64,000 bases of DNA from Gigaspora margarita (GCA_009809945.1 WTPW01000619.1:203437-267436); one strand, 5' to 3'. Numbered from the stretch's first letter, positions 1-13,047 are shown. Made by a program: numbers and translations. The notes: a model not told the origin generated them from the letters alone.

Positions 1-58
1 ATTAAGGGATAAAAAAAAATTCTGTAAATTAATTATTTAAGCTTTATATTATATTATA

Positions 59-1044
59 GTCCGGTGCAAAAATGTAGATACACGACATATCTTATAATAA
101 AAAAAAAATTTTTGAAATTTAATATAAGCATTTAAATGCATTTATTTATTATCAGGTCTGCGGATTTATTTTAATGTAAATTTTATTAAAAAATTTTATT
201 TTTGTAAAAATTTTTATTAATGACTTATTTTTTCAATTTGTAAAATGCAAAAATATGAATAAATTAAAAATTAAATAATTAATTTATCTATATATAAAAG
301 TTTTTTAATTTTTAATTATCTATTTATAATTTTTTTGACTAAATAAACCAAGTTCTAAGCTATCTATTAATATAAAATTTATTATCTTTTTATATATATA
401 TTGTTGTGTAATAATGTTTTTAAAATTTAGTATTTTTTTTAAAAAAAGCAAAAAAATACCTTTTAAAAATAACTATATTTTTGTTACTAATTTACAATTT
501 TGTAAGTTTTTATTGTATAAGTATATTGCTATATATATGCTAAATATATAGTTAAAATTTTAGCTTAATTGAATCAGTAGTTGTTAAAATATAAATTTTT
601 AAATATTTAATAATAATTACTATATATAAAATTACTATATATAGTTATATATAAAACTTTATTAAAAAAAATTAGATTTTAATCTATATTTTAACAACTA
701 CTGATCCAATTAAATTAAAATTTTAACTGTATATTTAGCATATGCATGGCAAGGCAGTTGCGTAGTACAAGCTTTTAAAGTTGCATATTGGTGGCGAAAA
801 TAATTTTTTTTTAAAAAAAAATTTTTTTTAAATTTTTTTTTTTTTTAAAAATAGGATTTTTTAAAAAATTTATAATAAAATAAATTTATTATAAAATAAC
901 AATAAAAATTATATCAAAACGTAGCTTAGGTCTTTCTTTATTTGAAATAAAAAAGTTATAAATAAATAGCTAAAATTGAAAAACTTTTATATGTAGAGAA
1001 AATAACGTTAAGTTTTTGTGTATCTACATTTTCGCACTGGCCCA
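59..1044. mobile_element. Terminal-inverted-repeat element, TA-flanked (Tc1/mariner-like guess)
   Basis: The two ends are near-perfect inverted repeats: GTGCAAAAATGTAGATACAC at 63-82 and its complement, with GCGAAAA instead of GCAAAAA, near 1018-1037. A TA dinucleotide lies on each side (57-58 and 1045-1046), as for Tc1/mariner elements. No transposase is visible, so it would be non-autonomous. A second inverted pair inside (about 530-605 with 676-748) suggests a foldback within it. The class is inferred from the TA flanks only. Confidence 0.6.
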
Positions 1045-1512
1045 TATTACAAAAACAATTTTTTTATTTTACTCAAATCAAAATTATTAGTTAAAATTCT
1101 AACATATCTTAAAATTTTGACCACTAACATAAAATTTTAAAAGATTTTTTATTATACTAAAATTTAATTGGCTAATTTTTTATATAAAACAAAATTTTTA
1201 TAAAAAAATTTTTAAAACTTTGATCACTCTTGGTTATATAATGTTAATTCTAGACTATATGCACTATATTATAAAACAGTATTTATCTTTTATAATATAA
1301 TTGACAAGATTTAAATATACAAGTTATCTTAATTTTTTGTTTAATTAATTTTATTTAAAATCTTGCTCTTGTGCATAATCTAAATTAGCTATAATACATC
1401 TCCAACTAATTTTTTAAATTGAGAAGACAAGCCAGTTAATTGTAATACAAGATCAAACAATGTACAAAAATTCTTTGATATGTGATTGTCGTATCTTGAT
1501 TGGTAAAAAACC

Positions 1513-1628
1513 GCTATAGTATAGATGAGCAGATCCATATAGTATAGGCCGAATTTAAAATTTATACTATAAGGTATTTCACAGAGGGGATCCTGCTCAA
1601 CTATACTATACTGATCTGTGAAATACCT
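1513..1628. repeat. Compound foldback
   Basis: Two overlapping hairpins: TATAGTATAGATGAGCAG (about 1515) pairs with CTGCTCAACTATACTATA (about 1592), and GGTATTTCACAGA (1573) pairs with TCTGTGAAATACC (1615). No coding capacity. Confidence 0.5.
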
Positions 1629-1799
1629 GTAAAAACTTCAACATAAATAAGAAATTAATAAAAATTAATATACATATATCAAATACCGTATTAATAAAAT
1701 TAAATTAATATAACTAATTATTAGATTAGCAGCACAACCAAAAGTTTAGTTTGCTAAATTTTAGTTGTATTGCAAATTCATATATTATTATCAGAATTA

Positions 1800-1912
1800 T
1801 ATAGTCACGAAATAACGCGCATAGGCATTATTTTGAATTTTAGCCCAAATTAAGCTTAATTTAGGCAGTAATTCGAAATTACACCTCTGCATGTTATTTC
1901 ACGACTATACGA
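1800..1912. repeat. Short foldback of the CGAAATAACGCG family
   Basis: The arms ATAGTCACGAAATAACGCGC and a near-complement ending in TTATTTCACGACTAT face each other. The same core occurs in the larger elements at 16872-17312 and about 42500-42600, so this is a short member of a dispersed inverted-repeat family. The rest of 1045-1943 is AT-rich spacer with no recognisable gene. Confidence 0.5.
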
Positions 1913-1943
1913 CTATACGGGTATATAAAATTAATTGGCTTAA

Positions 1944-2510
1944 TTAAATTATATCTTGTATTGTAATTGCTAATTTCAAATTTGTTAATTTCACTAGCAA
2001 CTCGTTTGAACGATAAGTCGATTTGAAAATATTCACACTTTGACCACAAAGTTTACCCATAGAATATTGAACCTAAAAAAACAATGGCATAAAATATAAA
2101 ATATTATATAAGCTTATCAGTTATGTATTACTATTAATGTAAATTAATTATATACGATATTTATAATAAAAATATAACATCCGCCAATGTTGAATCTACA
2201 CTTTTCCCACCCTTCGATATGATAAATTCCTTCTTCGCTTGTTGCTGGATATTCGATTGGAGTTATGAATGAATTATTTCTTTAATGGTCAAGTTTTTAT
2301 AAGAAATATTTCCGAACTTTCTATTTTCAAGTGAAGATCTAGAAGCTTTTGATGTCAATGTTTTCAAAAGTTTTCATTAAAAGAATTTTTTTTTTTCGAA
2401 AAAATATCCATTAAAAGAATTGTTTTCGTTGAAAAATTATCGTCAGCAAAAAAACTATTAGTCGATAGAACAGATTCTTCATCCAAACTAATATCGTTTG
2501 AAGGTATTTA
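1944..2510 (-). CDS. Possible spliced gene or gene remnant, unknown product
   Basis: On the minus strand, coding-like composition appears in pieces. One carries PIEYPATSEEGIYHIEGWEK and continues through CRFNIGG to a donor (ATC|GTATAT, exon end 2156). After an intron ending TTTTTTTAG, a second open piece begins at 2072 (VQYSMGKLCGQSVNIFKS) and runs to a stop at 1944. Upstream, an acidic Ser/Asp-rich stretch (ISLDEESVLSTNSFFADD) reads in another frame across an 11-bp homopolymer. I recognise no family. The exon joins are uncertain and the locus may be a relic; no complete reading frame could be assembled. Confidence 0.25.
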
Positions 2511-3110
2511 CATCAGTTTATTAATTGATAATATTTAAAAAAACAATTTTTATTTAAAAAAAAAAAAGAATCGTTACGATCACTGCATTCTTTTTAAATT
2601 AACAAAATAACATTATAGACTCAACCTATTAAATTTTACAAAAAGTGGACCCGATATTTTAAGTTTAAAAGCCCGAAGTCTAGATTTCTTAAATGTCACG
2701 TCTGCATAAATTTTATATACATTTGCATAATATACACTATATACGTAGTTGACCTTACCAACCATCCACACGTGTTATCATATTCTCGCATACCGATACT
2801 TAGTGAAAGTTGACTATATATATCTACTGTGCAATTTCCTGCAGGTGACCTAATCAATTGAATTACCTATACTGCAAGAGATTCGAAATTAATGTAATTA
2901 ATGTTCAAAGCATGTTTAAGCTTTTAATAAATTAGTAATTTTTAAGAAAAGCTCAAACAATATTCAAGCATTAATCATTAATAAATTTAAGATATTTTTC
3001 AAATCTCTGTCCGAAGCTGTTCTGTGGCGACACTTTGTATAGTATAAGTTATATATTTATTTTAATGTTTGTTAAATGATAGAAATCATATGCATATATC
3101 AAAAATATTG

Positions 3111-3145
<35 letters not shown>

Positions 3146-3319
3146 AATTTATCAAGAGATAATCTAAAAGATTAAATATTATCATAAACCTAGAATTGAT
3201 AAAATATATATATTTTTTAGAGTTCAATTTTTTTTTTATTGCTTTAGAAAATTAAAAAAAAAAACTTACCAGACTTCAGCCGAATTGTTTATTGTTAATA
3301 TTTAATTGGAAAATAAATG

Positions 3320-3363
<44 letters not shown>

Positions 3364-3757
3364 GAATGTATATCTAATATTTCAAAATAAATATGTATAC
3401 TAAAATTGCTGGTATATATAATAATGATGATGAACTTTATTAGCGATTATAATAAAATTGAAAATTGATTTAATATACATACAAAAGTCAACCTTCTCTA
3501 AATACTCTCTTCCCTCGCGACGTACGTACGCATTTATATGAGGGTTTTATATTTAATTCCTGAACTTGAAACCGAGGCATGGCGCATTTACAGAAAGCGC
3601 ACCTTTTTTAATAATAGAGATGGTTGACTAATGAAAATTAGGTATTATTAACATTAAGATGGAATCCAGTATGACCATCCAAGCCGAGAAATAAATTTCA
3701 AACGATTCATAATAGATGATATAACCATTTGAGGTTTTAGTCAAAAGAAAACGATTA
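2511..3757. other. AT-rich spacer with microsatellites
   Basis: No gene is recognised. It contains a poly(A) run near 3112-3142 and a TA dinucleotide tract near 3323-3357. Confidence 0.5.
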
Positions 3758-4039
3758 TCATCGATTAATCGAATTTACGATATTTGATATAGACATTTGA
3801 GATTTTATTCTTTCAGATTCTTTTGATTTTTCTCGGTAAATAAAGTTCTTTACTTGCAAAGGGGTCCTACCGGGAAGTTTATTTGCTATTGAAGCATATG
3901 AAGTCGTTTTACGTTGTAGACGACGAATTAGATTTTGTTCTTTCTCGGTAAGAGGACCCTTTTTTACTATTAAACGAGAAAATTAAAAAGAAGTTTAAAA
4001 AAAAAAAAGAAATGAATATAATAATAATAATAATAAATA

Positions 4040-4072
<33 letters not shown>

Positions 4073-4541
4073 TCATACTGGTAAAATCAAGGTGGTTAAT
4101 ATATCTATGATAAAAAAATTTGGTTGATGAGTTTAAAATGAAAGCTATTTAGGAATTTTCGAAGCATTATGAGAGAGGTAAATTATTATCATTTGCATAA
4201 TTTTTAACATATAAATTTACGTCTCACATTATGCACAGTGTTAAATACAAATATTTAAATACCTTTCGCGGCATTGTTTCGAGCTTCGAGTTTGTACTTT
4301 TCGTGCAACTGCAGTCCAAGAAATTTGAGGAGATTTTTTATTTTGTTGAGCACTTTGTAATATTTCTTCGAGAGAATTCAACAACAAAGAGTCTTCCTGT
4401 ATTCACGTGATCAGAACGATGATATCATTTAGTAATACTGATACCGATACAGTAAACTCAATTAAGCTATAATTAATAAGATGAAAAAAAACCTACATCA
4501 GAGCTCCAGGGCCCTTTAACGTTTTGAGCATTTGTAGGCAT
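3758..4541 (-). CDS. Small two-repeat (R2R3-type) Myb protein, 4 exons
   Basis: Splicing 4541-4497, 4396-4263, 4104-4079 and 3966-3758 (all GT-AG) gives 137 residues. An in-frame TGA immediately precedes the ATG, fixing the start. Repeat 1 (about residues 9-65) has KGPW at 9-12, acidic DED at 15-17, SW at 41-42, then TRSSKQCRERY, the classic Myb recognition-helix pattern, with Tyr61 in place of the third Trp. Repeat 2 (about 70-118) runs from KKGPLTEKEQ to SIANKLPGRTPLQVKNFIYR. The short tail has no recognised domain. Family knowledge predicts a nuclear DNA-binding protein; targets are unknown. The intron phases and the 26-bp third exon match the paralogue at 8449-9199, which strongly supports the model. 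No single long frame reveals it, so it is easily missed. Confidence 0.85.
4015..4072. repeat. AAT trinucleotide microsatellite in a Myb intron
   Basis: A run of AAT/AATAAT units lies inside the third intron of the minus-strand Myb gene (intron 4078-3967). Confidence 0.7.
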
Positions 4542-7500
4542 TCAGTATCTTGTTAAAAATATGTCTTGGCTAGAGGCTTTTTAAATTATCTATTTATCAT
4601 GAATAAGTTCTTTGACAGTTACCTAAATATAGAGAATTTATTAGATATTATATGATATCAGGTATTCAGTTTAAAAAGAACTTTTGTGAAACCAAATTGC
4701 CAGTGTAGTGGTGTACGAGTAGGTTATTATCACCAGATTTACTATTTATATGAGCATAATTAAGTAAACAGTGTCAATTATGCTTTCGTACGTACTTACT
4801 ACTATACTGTATAACACTTCCATGCATTAAATAAATATTACCCAACTCCTTTGTGTTAAAATATTTCGTCACCTATTAAAATTTTTTTTCGTGATATATA
4901 ACATTAACTCAACCAAATATGGAAATTTTTGCTTTGTGTTATTGGCGTTTTTTTTTTTTTTTTTACTCGCATTCTTTTTTATAATCACATATTGAACCAT
5001 TGTCATGTTACCTATATTGACATTCGGATCTAAAGATGTTCCGGATTATTTTAATTATGTACAGTAAAATGAATTTACAGTACATATTATAAACTTTAAA
5101 GACAAGTTTTAAATTTTATTTTGGTATAGTCGATCTTTTTTTATGAGTATAAAAATATAGGTAGATGCGGGCATTTTTATTAAGCATTCTGTTAAAGAAT
5201 AAGACACGATAGTTAATTTTAATACTGTATATGTATACTGTATATATACAGTAAGTTGAGAAATTTATTAAACAGAACAGTTTATAAACATTCGCACTAA
5301 ATTCCGAACATTATGTAAATATTTACTGTACATGAATTGTTCAAAGATCTTTATAATGATAGTATGAATAAAAAATGTCTATATATACATATATAATATA
5401 TATAATATATATATGTATATATAATATAATATATAATATATATATAATATAATATATATATATATATATTGATTTCGGAATGAGTTACTTTCGGTAATTT
5501 GCGATTTGTGATACATCTAAAATGAATGGTTTAAATACTGGACGTGTATAAACAAACGTATAGAATATTCTGTATATACTTTAATATTTCATCATTATTT
5601 ATAAACATCATTAGTTATATTAATTATATTAATTATATTAATTATTATTATATATATATATATATATTTATTTATTTATTTACTGTATTTATTTATTTAT
5701 TTATTTGTGTTTCCAAACATTACTAATATTATTGTATTTACATTACTAATATATATATTTCATAACATTCAATCTTGCAATACTGCAATGAAAAAAAAAA
5801 CACTTTTAATACAGTAGATATTTTTCGTATCACAGTATATATATATTATATTACCGATAGGTATATATTTAGACAATGTATTTAATCAAATTCTGTAAAT
5901 TCTGTAAAATTTATGGCCTAATTACTATTTAAAAAAGATCATTTATGTAATTAGGCAATATATGATTAACGTGAATATATATAAAACAAGGGTAATGAAA
6001 GAAATTTGAATTTAATAGAAATGAGCACAAACAGTAGTACAAAATTTAATAGTTAAAAATAGATAAGTACACTTAACCATTTGGAAAAACATGAAACGTG
6101 TTTTTTTTATTCATTTTTTGGACAATCAAATAAATTTTAAAATTGTTTCATCATTATTTTAAAAGTAATGCGTAGTTCATTACTAGAAACGAATGGAACC
6201 GACTAAAGAACAACAGAATATGTAACATTGAATTCGAACCTTTTTTTAATGAACTGGTCAGGTAACGTAAAAACGGTTGGTAATTTTTTTTTTTGTTATC
6301 AATGCAATCATCTTATCGTTATACTTTCACTCATATATATTACTATTTAAAGATTATTAAATCTTATGATTAATCGCATGTATAATAAATAAATATTTAT
6401 CAGGTTATAATTATTACACAACATAAAAACTTTTATGACCTCTTTCCGTCTTTTGACTTGATTCGACAAATTTTTTGTGTATCGATGATAATGCGTTAGG
6501 ATCGATACATGAATTAGCATAGATCCGAGTTTTTTAGTTTTAAAAAAAAAAAAGGTGATTGAGATACCGGTAAATTATTAATTAGAATGTGACATTACGT
6601 ACATGCGTACCTGGTACGTACTGGTACGTACGTACGTCACTTACGTATCTAGTATGTAGGAACAACAGTGTACATAACGTATACTTAAATAGCATAATTT
6701 GACGTACATACGTACCAATTGATGGAAATTTAATATTACTAACCACCTTTACACTATTCGTTCAGTTTGCATTGCAGTATCTTTCTACATTAAAATTGTC
6801 ATTACAGTGATCTTTTTTAACGCCCTTGTACGTAATTAGTCATCGGTAAAGATTCCTTTAGCACTCTTAATCCCTTCAAAATTTGTGTTCTATTATACAT
6901 AAATCACTGAACACATTATACAGTATGATGTAATACTGTATATATACTGTTTATTTGTAATATTTTTAGATACAGTATCAGTATGAATAATACTAACAAA
7001 GTTCTGAAATTTTAAGAGATCCGGATTATGTTTTCCATTATCCTTCTACGTAGTTACTATTATACGTACAGTATTTACTCAATAAATATATATTATTCTA
7101 ATCATTTTTCAAAAATGGGTAAAATCAAAGAAAGCTTTTTATGAAGAATTGAGGGCCTTTTTTGGCTATATTCAAAGAAAATATAAGTACTATATGTTTA
7201 TATATAATTTAGAAAAGTTTGTATTAAAGATATTTGTATAATTTAAAAATTAGGTGGTGGCTGATAATTTTTTGTGTTATTTGACGTTTCTTTTCGTGTA
7301 ACATTTTTCGAGCCGTTGCCCAAACGTGTTCATTGATAATATTTGAATTTGGATAGTCCATTTGCATGTTTACTACCTTTTTTTTTTTTATTATTATATT
7401 TGATATAACGATAATACTGTAATACCGTAATAACCTGTAATACTGTAATATTGTAATATAGGAAATATGGCAGTCAATCATAAAAACCTTGATTTTTGAG

Positions 7501-8448
7501 ATACCATATTGAGGATGTTACATAATCAAAAAAAAAATACCGAACACTTTGACCCTTGAGTACCTTGAAATTTCAGCCATAAATAACACAGTGTGTATAA
7601 TATAATAAAAATTCTATAAGTTAATTAATAAAAGTTAATAAAATATTTGTCATATATTTCTAGATTCTAATGGGGTTTGTTAATATCCGCAGGAAATTCA
7701 TTTTTTTGGGTTATACTGCATCGTCTATCTGATTAAATAGAGTATTCTCATGACTTTTAATATAACTTTCATAATAATAATATAGATGTATGACTAATTT
7801 TTGAACACTAAGTTTAGGTTGCTTAATTTTAGTTAAGCAAATTGTCATATCGATATGTATGATGCTTTATTTATTTATTTTATGTAACATTTTAAGCGAA
7901 CCTAAAACCTAGTGTTCAAATTGTTTTTAATATAGTTAAAAAAATGCGAAGCAGCGTTCCGGATCCTAACGAAACCCATTTTCTTAGTTTTAAAAAGTTT
8001 ATAAGCTCTTATCGTTAATATTATTAGAGTTTATATTTACAATAATAACGACGTTAACGTAATATGTACAGTTATATTCTATATATCTGATATTGTAAAT
8101 TAAATCGCTAAGATCGTCAGGAGAATATCACGCATACAGATAATCAAAGATTTGAATGCTATAAATAGATATGTTATTCTTTTTAATTGTTATTTGTTTA
8201 TTTTGTTTAATAAAGAAATATACAGTGTATAACACTTCGTTACATAAGTTTTACATAAGTTTAGAGATATTGTACATGAATATAATTTGTGAGTCCTGCT
8301 TGAAAAAAAAAAAAGAATATCATTGAAGAGAAGAAAATCTCTTTTTAAGATATTAAAATTAAATTATAATATAATATATGTATATATTTATATGTATATT
8401 TATATATTTATATATAATACAGTATCTTTTCTATCAAAATCAAAATGT
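4542..8448. other. AT-rich intergenic region
   Basis: No gene is recognised. It contains TA-rich microsatellite DNA (about 5383-5471 and 5640-5705), a GTAC/ACGT-rich patch around 6598-6720, and one clear inverted repeat (separate entry). Short open frames here are low-complexity Ile/Tyr/Asn translations without homology signal. Confidence 0.5.
7798..7923. repeat. Foldback, about 125 bp
   Basis: TTGAACACTAAGTTTAGGTT at the left faces a near-complement at the right (AACCTAAAACCTAGTGTTCAA). Non-coding, MITE-like in size. Confidence 0.55.
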
Positions 8449-9199
8449 TCAATTCCTCCTTAAATTTCCCAATTTTCTAGTTGCTGAAACATTACAAATA
8501 TTTGGTAATGACATTTTCGCTTTAATTCTTGCTTTCTCTTTAGCTCTTTCTCGGTAAATATAATTTTTTATTTGCAAAGGTGTTCTTCCAGGAATCAATT
8601 TTGCAATCGTTGCATGTGAACTTATGCCTTTTTTTAAGCAATCCCAGATTAACCATTTTTCTTCTTCATCGAGGGAAGATTGGTTGACTATATATTTAAT
8701 AAATTTAATGAAAAATTAGTTTCAATTAATAATATTAAAAATTACAAATTAAATATATATATATTTGAAGTTAATAATCACTTGTAGGATCAAGATGATG
8801 TCTATATCTATAAATTTCATATATGTTTTAAAAAATAAAAAAATAAAATTGTATACAATATATATATTGTCAATTAGTTTTTAATAAAAAACTATGCATA
8901 AATTTGAACTATTGATTTAAATCAATTTAATCGTTCTTATCTCAACATTTAAAAAAAAATATTAAAAGTTTACCTTTCTCGACATTGCTTTGATGTTCGA
9001 GAGCTCATCCTTCTTCCTATTTCTACCCAATGTATTTGGTTTTGTTTTTTAGGCGTTTCTTCGACAAGTTTTTTTAATAATTCATCTTCCTATAAGATTC
9101 AAGTGACGTTAGGAAAATCATTAATTAAATTAATAAAAATTAATGCTGATGATCGTTATATATGTTTCATACATTGTTACTCCATGGACCTTTGGACAT
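8449..9199 (-). CDS. Small two-repeat (R2R3-type) Myb protein, 4 exons, paralogue
   Basis: Exons 9199-9173, 9089-8974, 8807-8782 and 8687-8449 join by GT-AG introns into 135 residues. Repeat 1 starts almost at the N terminus (MSKGPWSNNEDELLKKL), with Trp6, Trp30 and then TSKQCRERYRHHLDPT, whose Tyr49 replaces the third Trp. Repeat 2 includes DEEEKWLIWDCL (Trp68) and IAKLIPGRTPLQIKNYIYR. A basic Ala/Lys-rich tail ends in RRN. An in-frame stop lies a few codons before the ATG. Compared with the copy at 3758-4541, intron phases, the 26-bp exon and the PGRTPLQ helix are conserved but much of the rest differs, so this is an old duplication under selection and not a fresh copy. Expected role: DNA binding in the nucleus; no partner is visible. 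Confidence 0.87.
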
Positions 9200-10769
9200 C
9201 TTAACAATTTTATTTTAAAAAGTTCACTGAACTTCGAGATTGAATGGTTTTTTATATCGGAGTATCGGAGTATTTTCTTTTTTCAATGTTTACTATATAG
9301 GGTTCCGTAACTACGTTGTCATAAGACAATTAATGACGAGTATTAACATTTGTGTTACAGCCTTAGAAGATGAATGTTAAAATGCGTTTCCATTTATAGT
9401 TAGAAAGTTACCGATAAAAAGTTCCTTGTATGGTACAGGTAACACCTTAAAAATTTTTCTTAGGTATCAAAAAGTAACTACTAAACTATCACTGCCGCCT
9501 ATTTGCATTTGATCACATGAAGTTTGAAAAAAAAGAAAACAAACCAAAAATTTCATGTTATATGATGTGATTTGGTATTGGTGTAAATTTTGATCAATGT
9601 TTTTTTTTTATTTATGTGATTATTACACAACTTTATACATGTGTATATATGTCGTATCTGACTAATGCCTGTACGAGATTACACTGACGCACCTCTGATG
9701 ACCAGCATTTGATACAACAATAATTGGTCTTAATTCTCTAACCCTAATTTGGTTCTCAAAAGTGTTTAGTTCGAGATGCAGCTCATTTTTTTTGTATATA
9801 AAAACATGTTAATCCTTCAAACTAGATAATGTGTTCGCGAACAGACATACACTCACATTCGCGTCAGGCGTCAGTCGACATGCCCCAGATGTCGGTCAAT
9901 AGATCTCAAAAAAAAAAAAAAATTGTTTATAAAGAGGTTGTGCTTATATAGAAGTGGTTTTTTATAAATTAATAATAATTATTTTTAAGTACAGAATGTG
10001 ATAAAAAGATGTCTTTATATGATGTGATTATAGAAGAGTGATTATATGAAGGTAACGATTGTATAAGTCTCAATCAATAATACTGTAGTAATTAATAAAT
10101 AAAACTTAAATATATTTGCCAATTAAAATACTATAAATTATATGGAATTTTAGTATCAAAATTTATATTCAAATCCAATACAATAAAACTTTTCTATAAC
10201 TACATCTTTGGTTTTGTGCTTATATAAAGGTTATGGATTTGCTTATGTCATTCACCTGATAAGCCAATCAGATCGCAGGATCAGGAAATCGAAAAAAGCT
10301 CATAATTTTGCTTAACAAAAAAATTCATTGCAAAATTTTACTACAAATCTTCTCTTTTCGCCTATACACTACCCTCACCTCACTCTAACTAACAAAAAAA
10401 AACCAGATTGCTTTAATTTCACGTTACACCAAATCCTATGAGGTGCGCATGCGCCAAATTTTAAAATTCAAATTTTGGGAATCAAGGAGCCCAGTGATAT
10501 CTTCATGGTAATCACATCACATGGTTAGGCTAATTTGTTTAGTGCTAGTAAACAAATGACGTAATTGCATGATTTCATGTGATGCGATGATTTTGTTTTT
10601 TTATATAAGTTGGTTTTAAAAATTGAGACTATTAAATAAATGTGTACATATATATTTTTAATGAAATATATATAATATATAACCAATTAGTTAATACAAA
10701 CATTGAATATAGTACCACCATTTCCTTCTTTAGAAGCAACATTACGGTAAAATATGTATTACCGGTAAC
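9200..10769. other. Intergenic, no gene seen
   Basis: AT-rich spacer between the second Myb gene and a cluster of inverted-repeat elements. No RNA gene or reading frame could be supported. Confidence 0.5.
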
Positions 10770-11057
10770 TAGTGATGTGAGTTGGTAGCTACCGGTAGGA
10801 ATCTACCACTGGTATCTACCGGTAGATAACGGTAGATACCGTTAGGTAAATTATATGCAGGGTAGATACCAATAAAATAATCGAATTAAATTTTAAAATT
10901 ATATGGTGCATTATAAATATCGAAAGTATATGATTTGTCAAATAAATTTTATTTATCATGTGACTAGTAGATCTACCGGTAGCTCCACTACCGGTAGCTA
11001 CCACCTACCGGTAGATACCGGTAGGAAAATGCCAAATTGGTAGAATTCACATCACTA
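10770..11057. mobile_element. Inverted-repeat element built of ACCGGTAGATACC motifs
   Basis: The ends read TAGTGATGTGAG (10770) and its imperfect complement TTCACATCACTA (ending 11057), a hAT-like terminus. Both arms carry many copies of the palindrome ACCGGT spaced by AGATACC or AGCTACC, with plain AT-rich sequence in the centre. No convincing target duplication was found. The 62-residue frame across it is not a protein. Confidence 0.6.
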
Positions 11058-11167
11058 CATACAATTTGTCATATATAACTTTTACATACATACGTACAGA
11101 AATTAAGTTGTAATTCGGGCCGCTTCACATGATCAGTAACAATTTAAAATCGTTATCATGCACATGA

Positions 11168-11402
11168 GGGTTGGTAATTTTACGTAAGTTTCAGAAAATT
11201 AAATTTCATGTAATTTTCACACGTTATACATAAAGTACCAGATTTACAAAAGTTTGGTTTGTATTACAGTATTATTGCATCATTTGATAACTCTTAAATC
11301 GCCGAAAATTTGATCTCAGAAACTGAAGGTCATGTGTTCAAAATTACAAATTACATGAAAAACTACGAAACTTACGCAAAATTACGTAAAATTACAATAA
11401 TT
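11168..11402. repeat. Loose inverted repeat
   Basis: TTGGTAATTTTACGTAAG at about 11172 faces CTTACGCAAAATTACGTAAA at about 11367. Probably an old non-autonomous element; the ends are not resolved. Confidence 0.4.
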
Positions 11403-11747
11403 TGCCATTCTTAACTACGATAGGTTGTAAAATTACCGTAATTTTGTAACAATGTAATTTTGCAATAATATTCGTAATAATATCGTATCTGTTGTATTCC
11501 AATATTCGAGGTTTTACATCTATTATATGTTTTGATAGATTTTTCTAAATTTTTACAAGTTTTGTACAGTATATAAAATTTTATCAAATTTTTTATATTA
11601 GAGTTAATATTTAGGGTTAGAGTTTAAATTTGGGATGGGTTTTTAGAAGCGTAGAGCATTTTACTTAGAGCACTACATATTAAGAATGGCGGACATTCGA
11701 TTTGATTGACTCATAAAACCTGTATCACACAACATAAAAAGTAAGCC

Positions 11748-12890
11748 TAGTGGAAGTGATTTAAGCCGGCTAATGCAACCGCAGCTAAGCCGGCTTAGCC
11801 AGCTAAGCCAGCCGATGTAATGTAAAAGCTAACTATTATAAGAATCCGATAAATTCCGAAAGGAAAATAAATGGACATAAATCCAGGGGCGACCGTACTC
11901 GTTACACAAAATTACGAAAATCTCCGAAGAGGTGATAACCAATCAAAATCGTAGATTTTCGAAATAACAAAGTCGTAAAAAAATGTAAAAACAAAGTGAA
12001 ATAAATTAAAGACAATACATTAAAGACTATACATTAAAGTTCATAATAAATGCCCTAAATCCGGTTGCAGTAGATAAGTATTTTTATTTATTTATTTGTT
12101 TATTAATTCATCTATTTATTAACGAATTATAATAACCAAGTTTTAACTATCGTTAATAATTTTTGATACGATAAAGCTCTATGTCTAGTCTAAAACACAA
12201 TGCTAAATGTCTGATGCGATCTTTACAATGCAATAATTATTCTATTGATGGAAATATTTATGATCTTGGTACAGTATACAATGTATATACTGGTATACAC
12301 GGCTTCTATTTTTAAAAAAAAAGAAATTATATAGTTAGTTAAGCTGCTATTACTGTATTATGCTTTAATTAAAAGATTTCTAAACAAATACATATAATAA
12401 TAATGAAATGTTTGAAATATTATCTTCGCTGAATCGTTACCTTTAACTTTTCATACTTTTTTTTCATTCGACAAGTTGAATTTAGTTAACCTAATAGTTT
12501 ATATACTTTTGACAATATGCTTTTTAATAGTAACTTTGCTATGTAATAGCAGTACAAGGACGTGGGATTAACGGGGATTAAAGAAATATGGTATAGAACG
12601 GTTCGAATACTTCAAGTTTGCTTAATACACTTTGCTACGTTTCATAAGCAGGATAAGTTACCCGCCTTTCCTAAAAAAGTATTGTAAAACAATATAAAAA
12701 AAATTCTTATCAATTGTGTAACGATCTACAAATTGATGGGACGGTCGCCCCTGGAGGACATAAAGTACGGGTCAAAAATCCAGAAATATTCCGAATGCAA
12801 GCCAATAGTTAGCCGTTAGCCAGCCGCTTAGCCGATAATTTAGTCGACTGGCTAAGCCAGACGACTAAAACCATGTGGTTTAAATCACTA
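11748..12890. mobile_element. hAT-type non-autonomous element with exact 8-bp duplication
   Basis: The element begins TAGTGG and ends AAATCACTA, with related subterminal sequence (TGATTTAAGCCGGC against the complement of GTGGTTTAAATCA). Both sides carry AGTAAGCC (11740-11747 and 12891-12898), an exact 8-bp target duplication as hAT transposases make. The arms hold tandem TTAGCCGGC/GCTAAGCC motifs. No transposase remains; a second element sits inside. Confidence 0.8.
11882..12755. mobile_element. MULE-like non-autonomous element nested in the hAT
   Basis: The termini TCCAGGGGCGACCGT and ACGGTCGCCCCTGGA are perfect inverted repeats. They are flanked by GGACATAAA on both sides (11873-11881 and 12756-12764), an exact 9-bp duplication typical of Mutator-like elements. 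The interior is AT-rich with no coding sequence. Confidence 0.82.
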
Positions 12891-13047
12891 AGTAAGCCTA
12901 GCCGTGGTTTTCACATAATAGAGTTTCTTCGTATTCTTTAACTCTTAATACGTCTTTCGTCAAAAAAGATCATTATATATCAGTGACACTAAAAACCTTA
13001 CTTAGAAGAGAATATTTTTATTATATATTTTATTCTTAGAGTTCTAA

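Noticed and set aside
5544-5726. Tyr/Ile-rich 60-residue frame
   Set aside because: Translation of a TA/TTA microsatellite.
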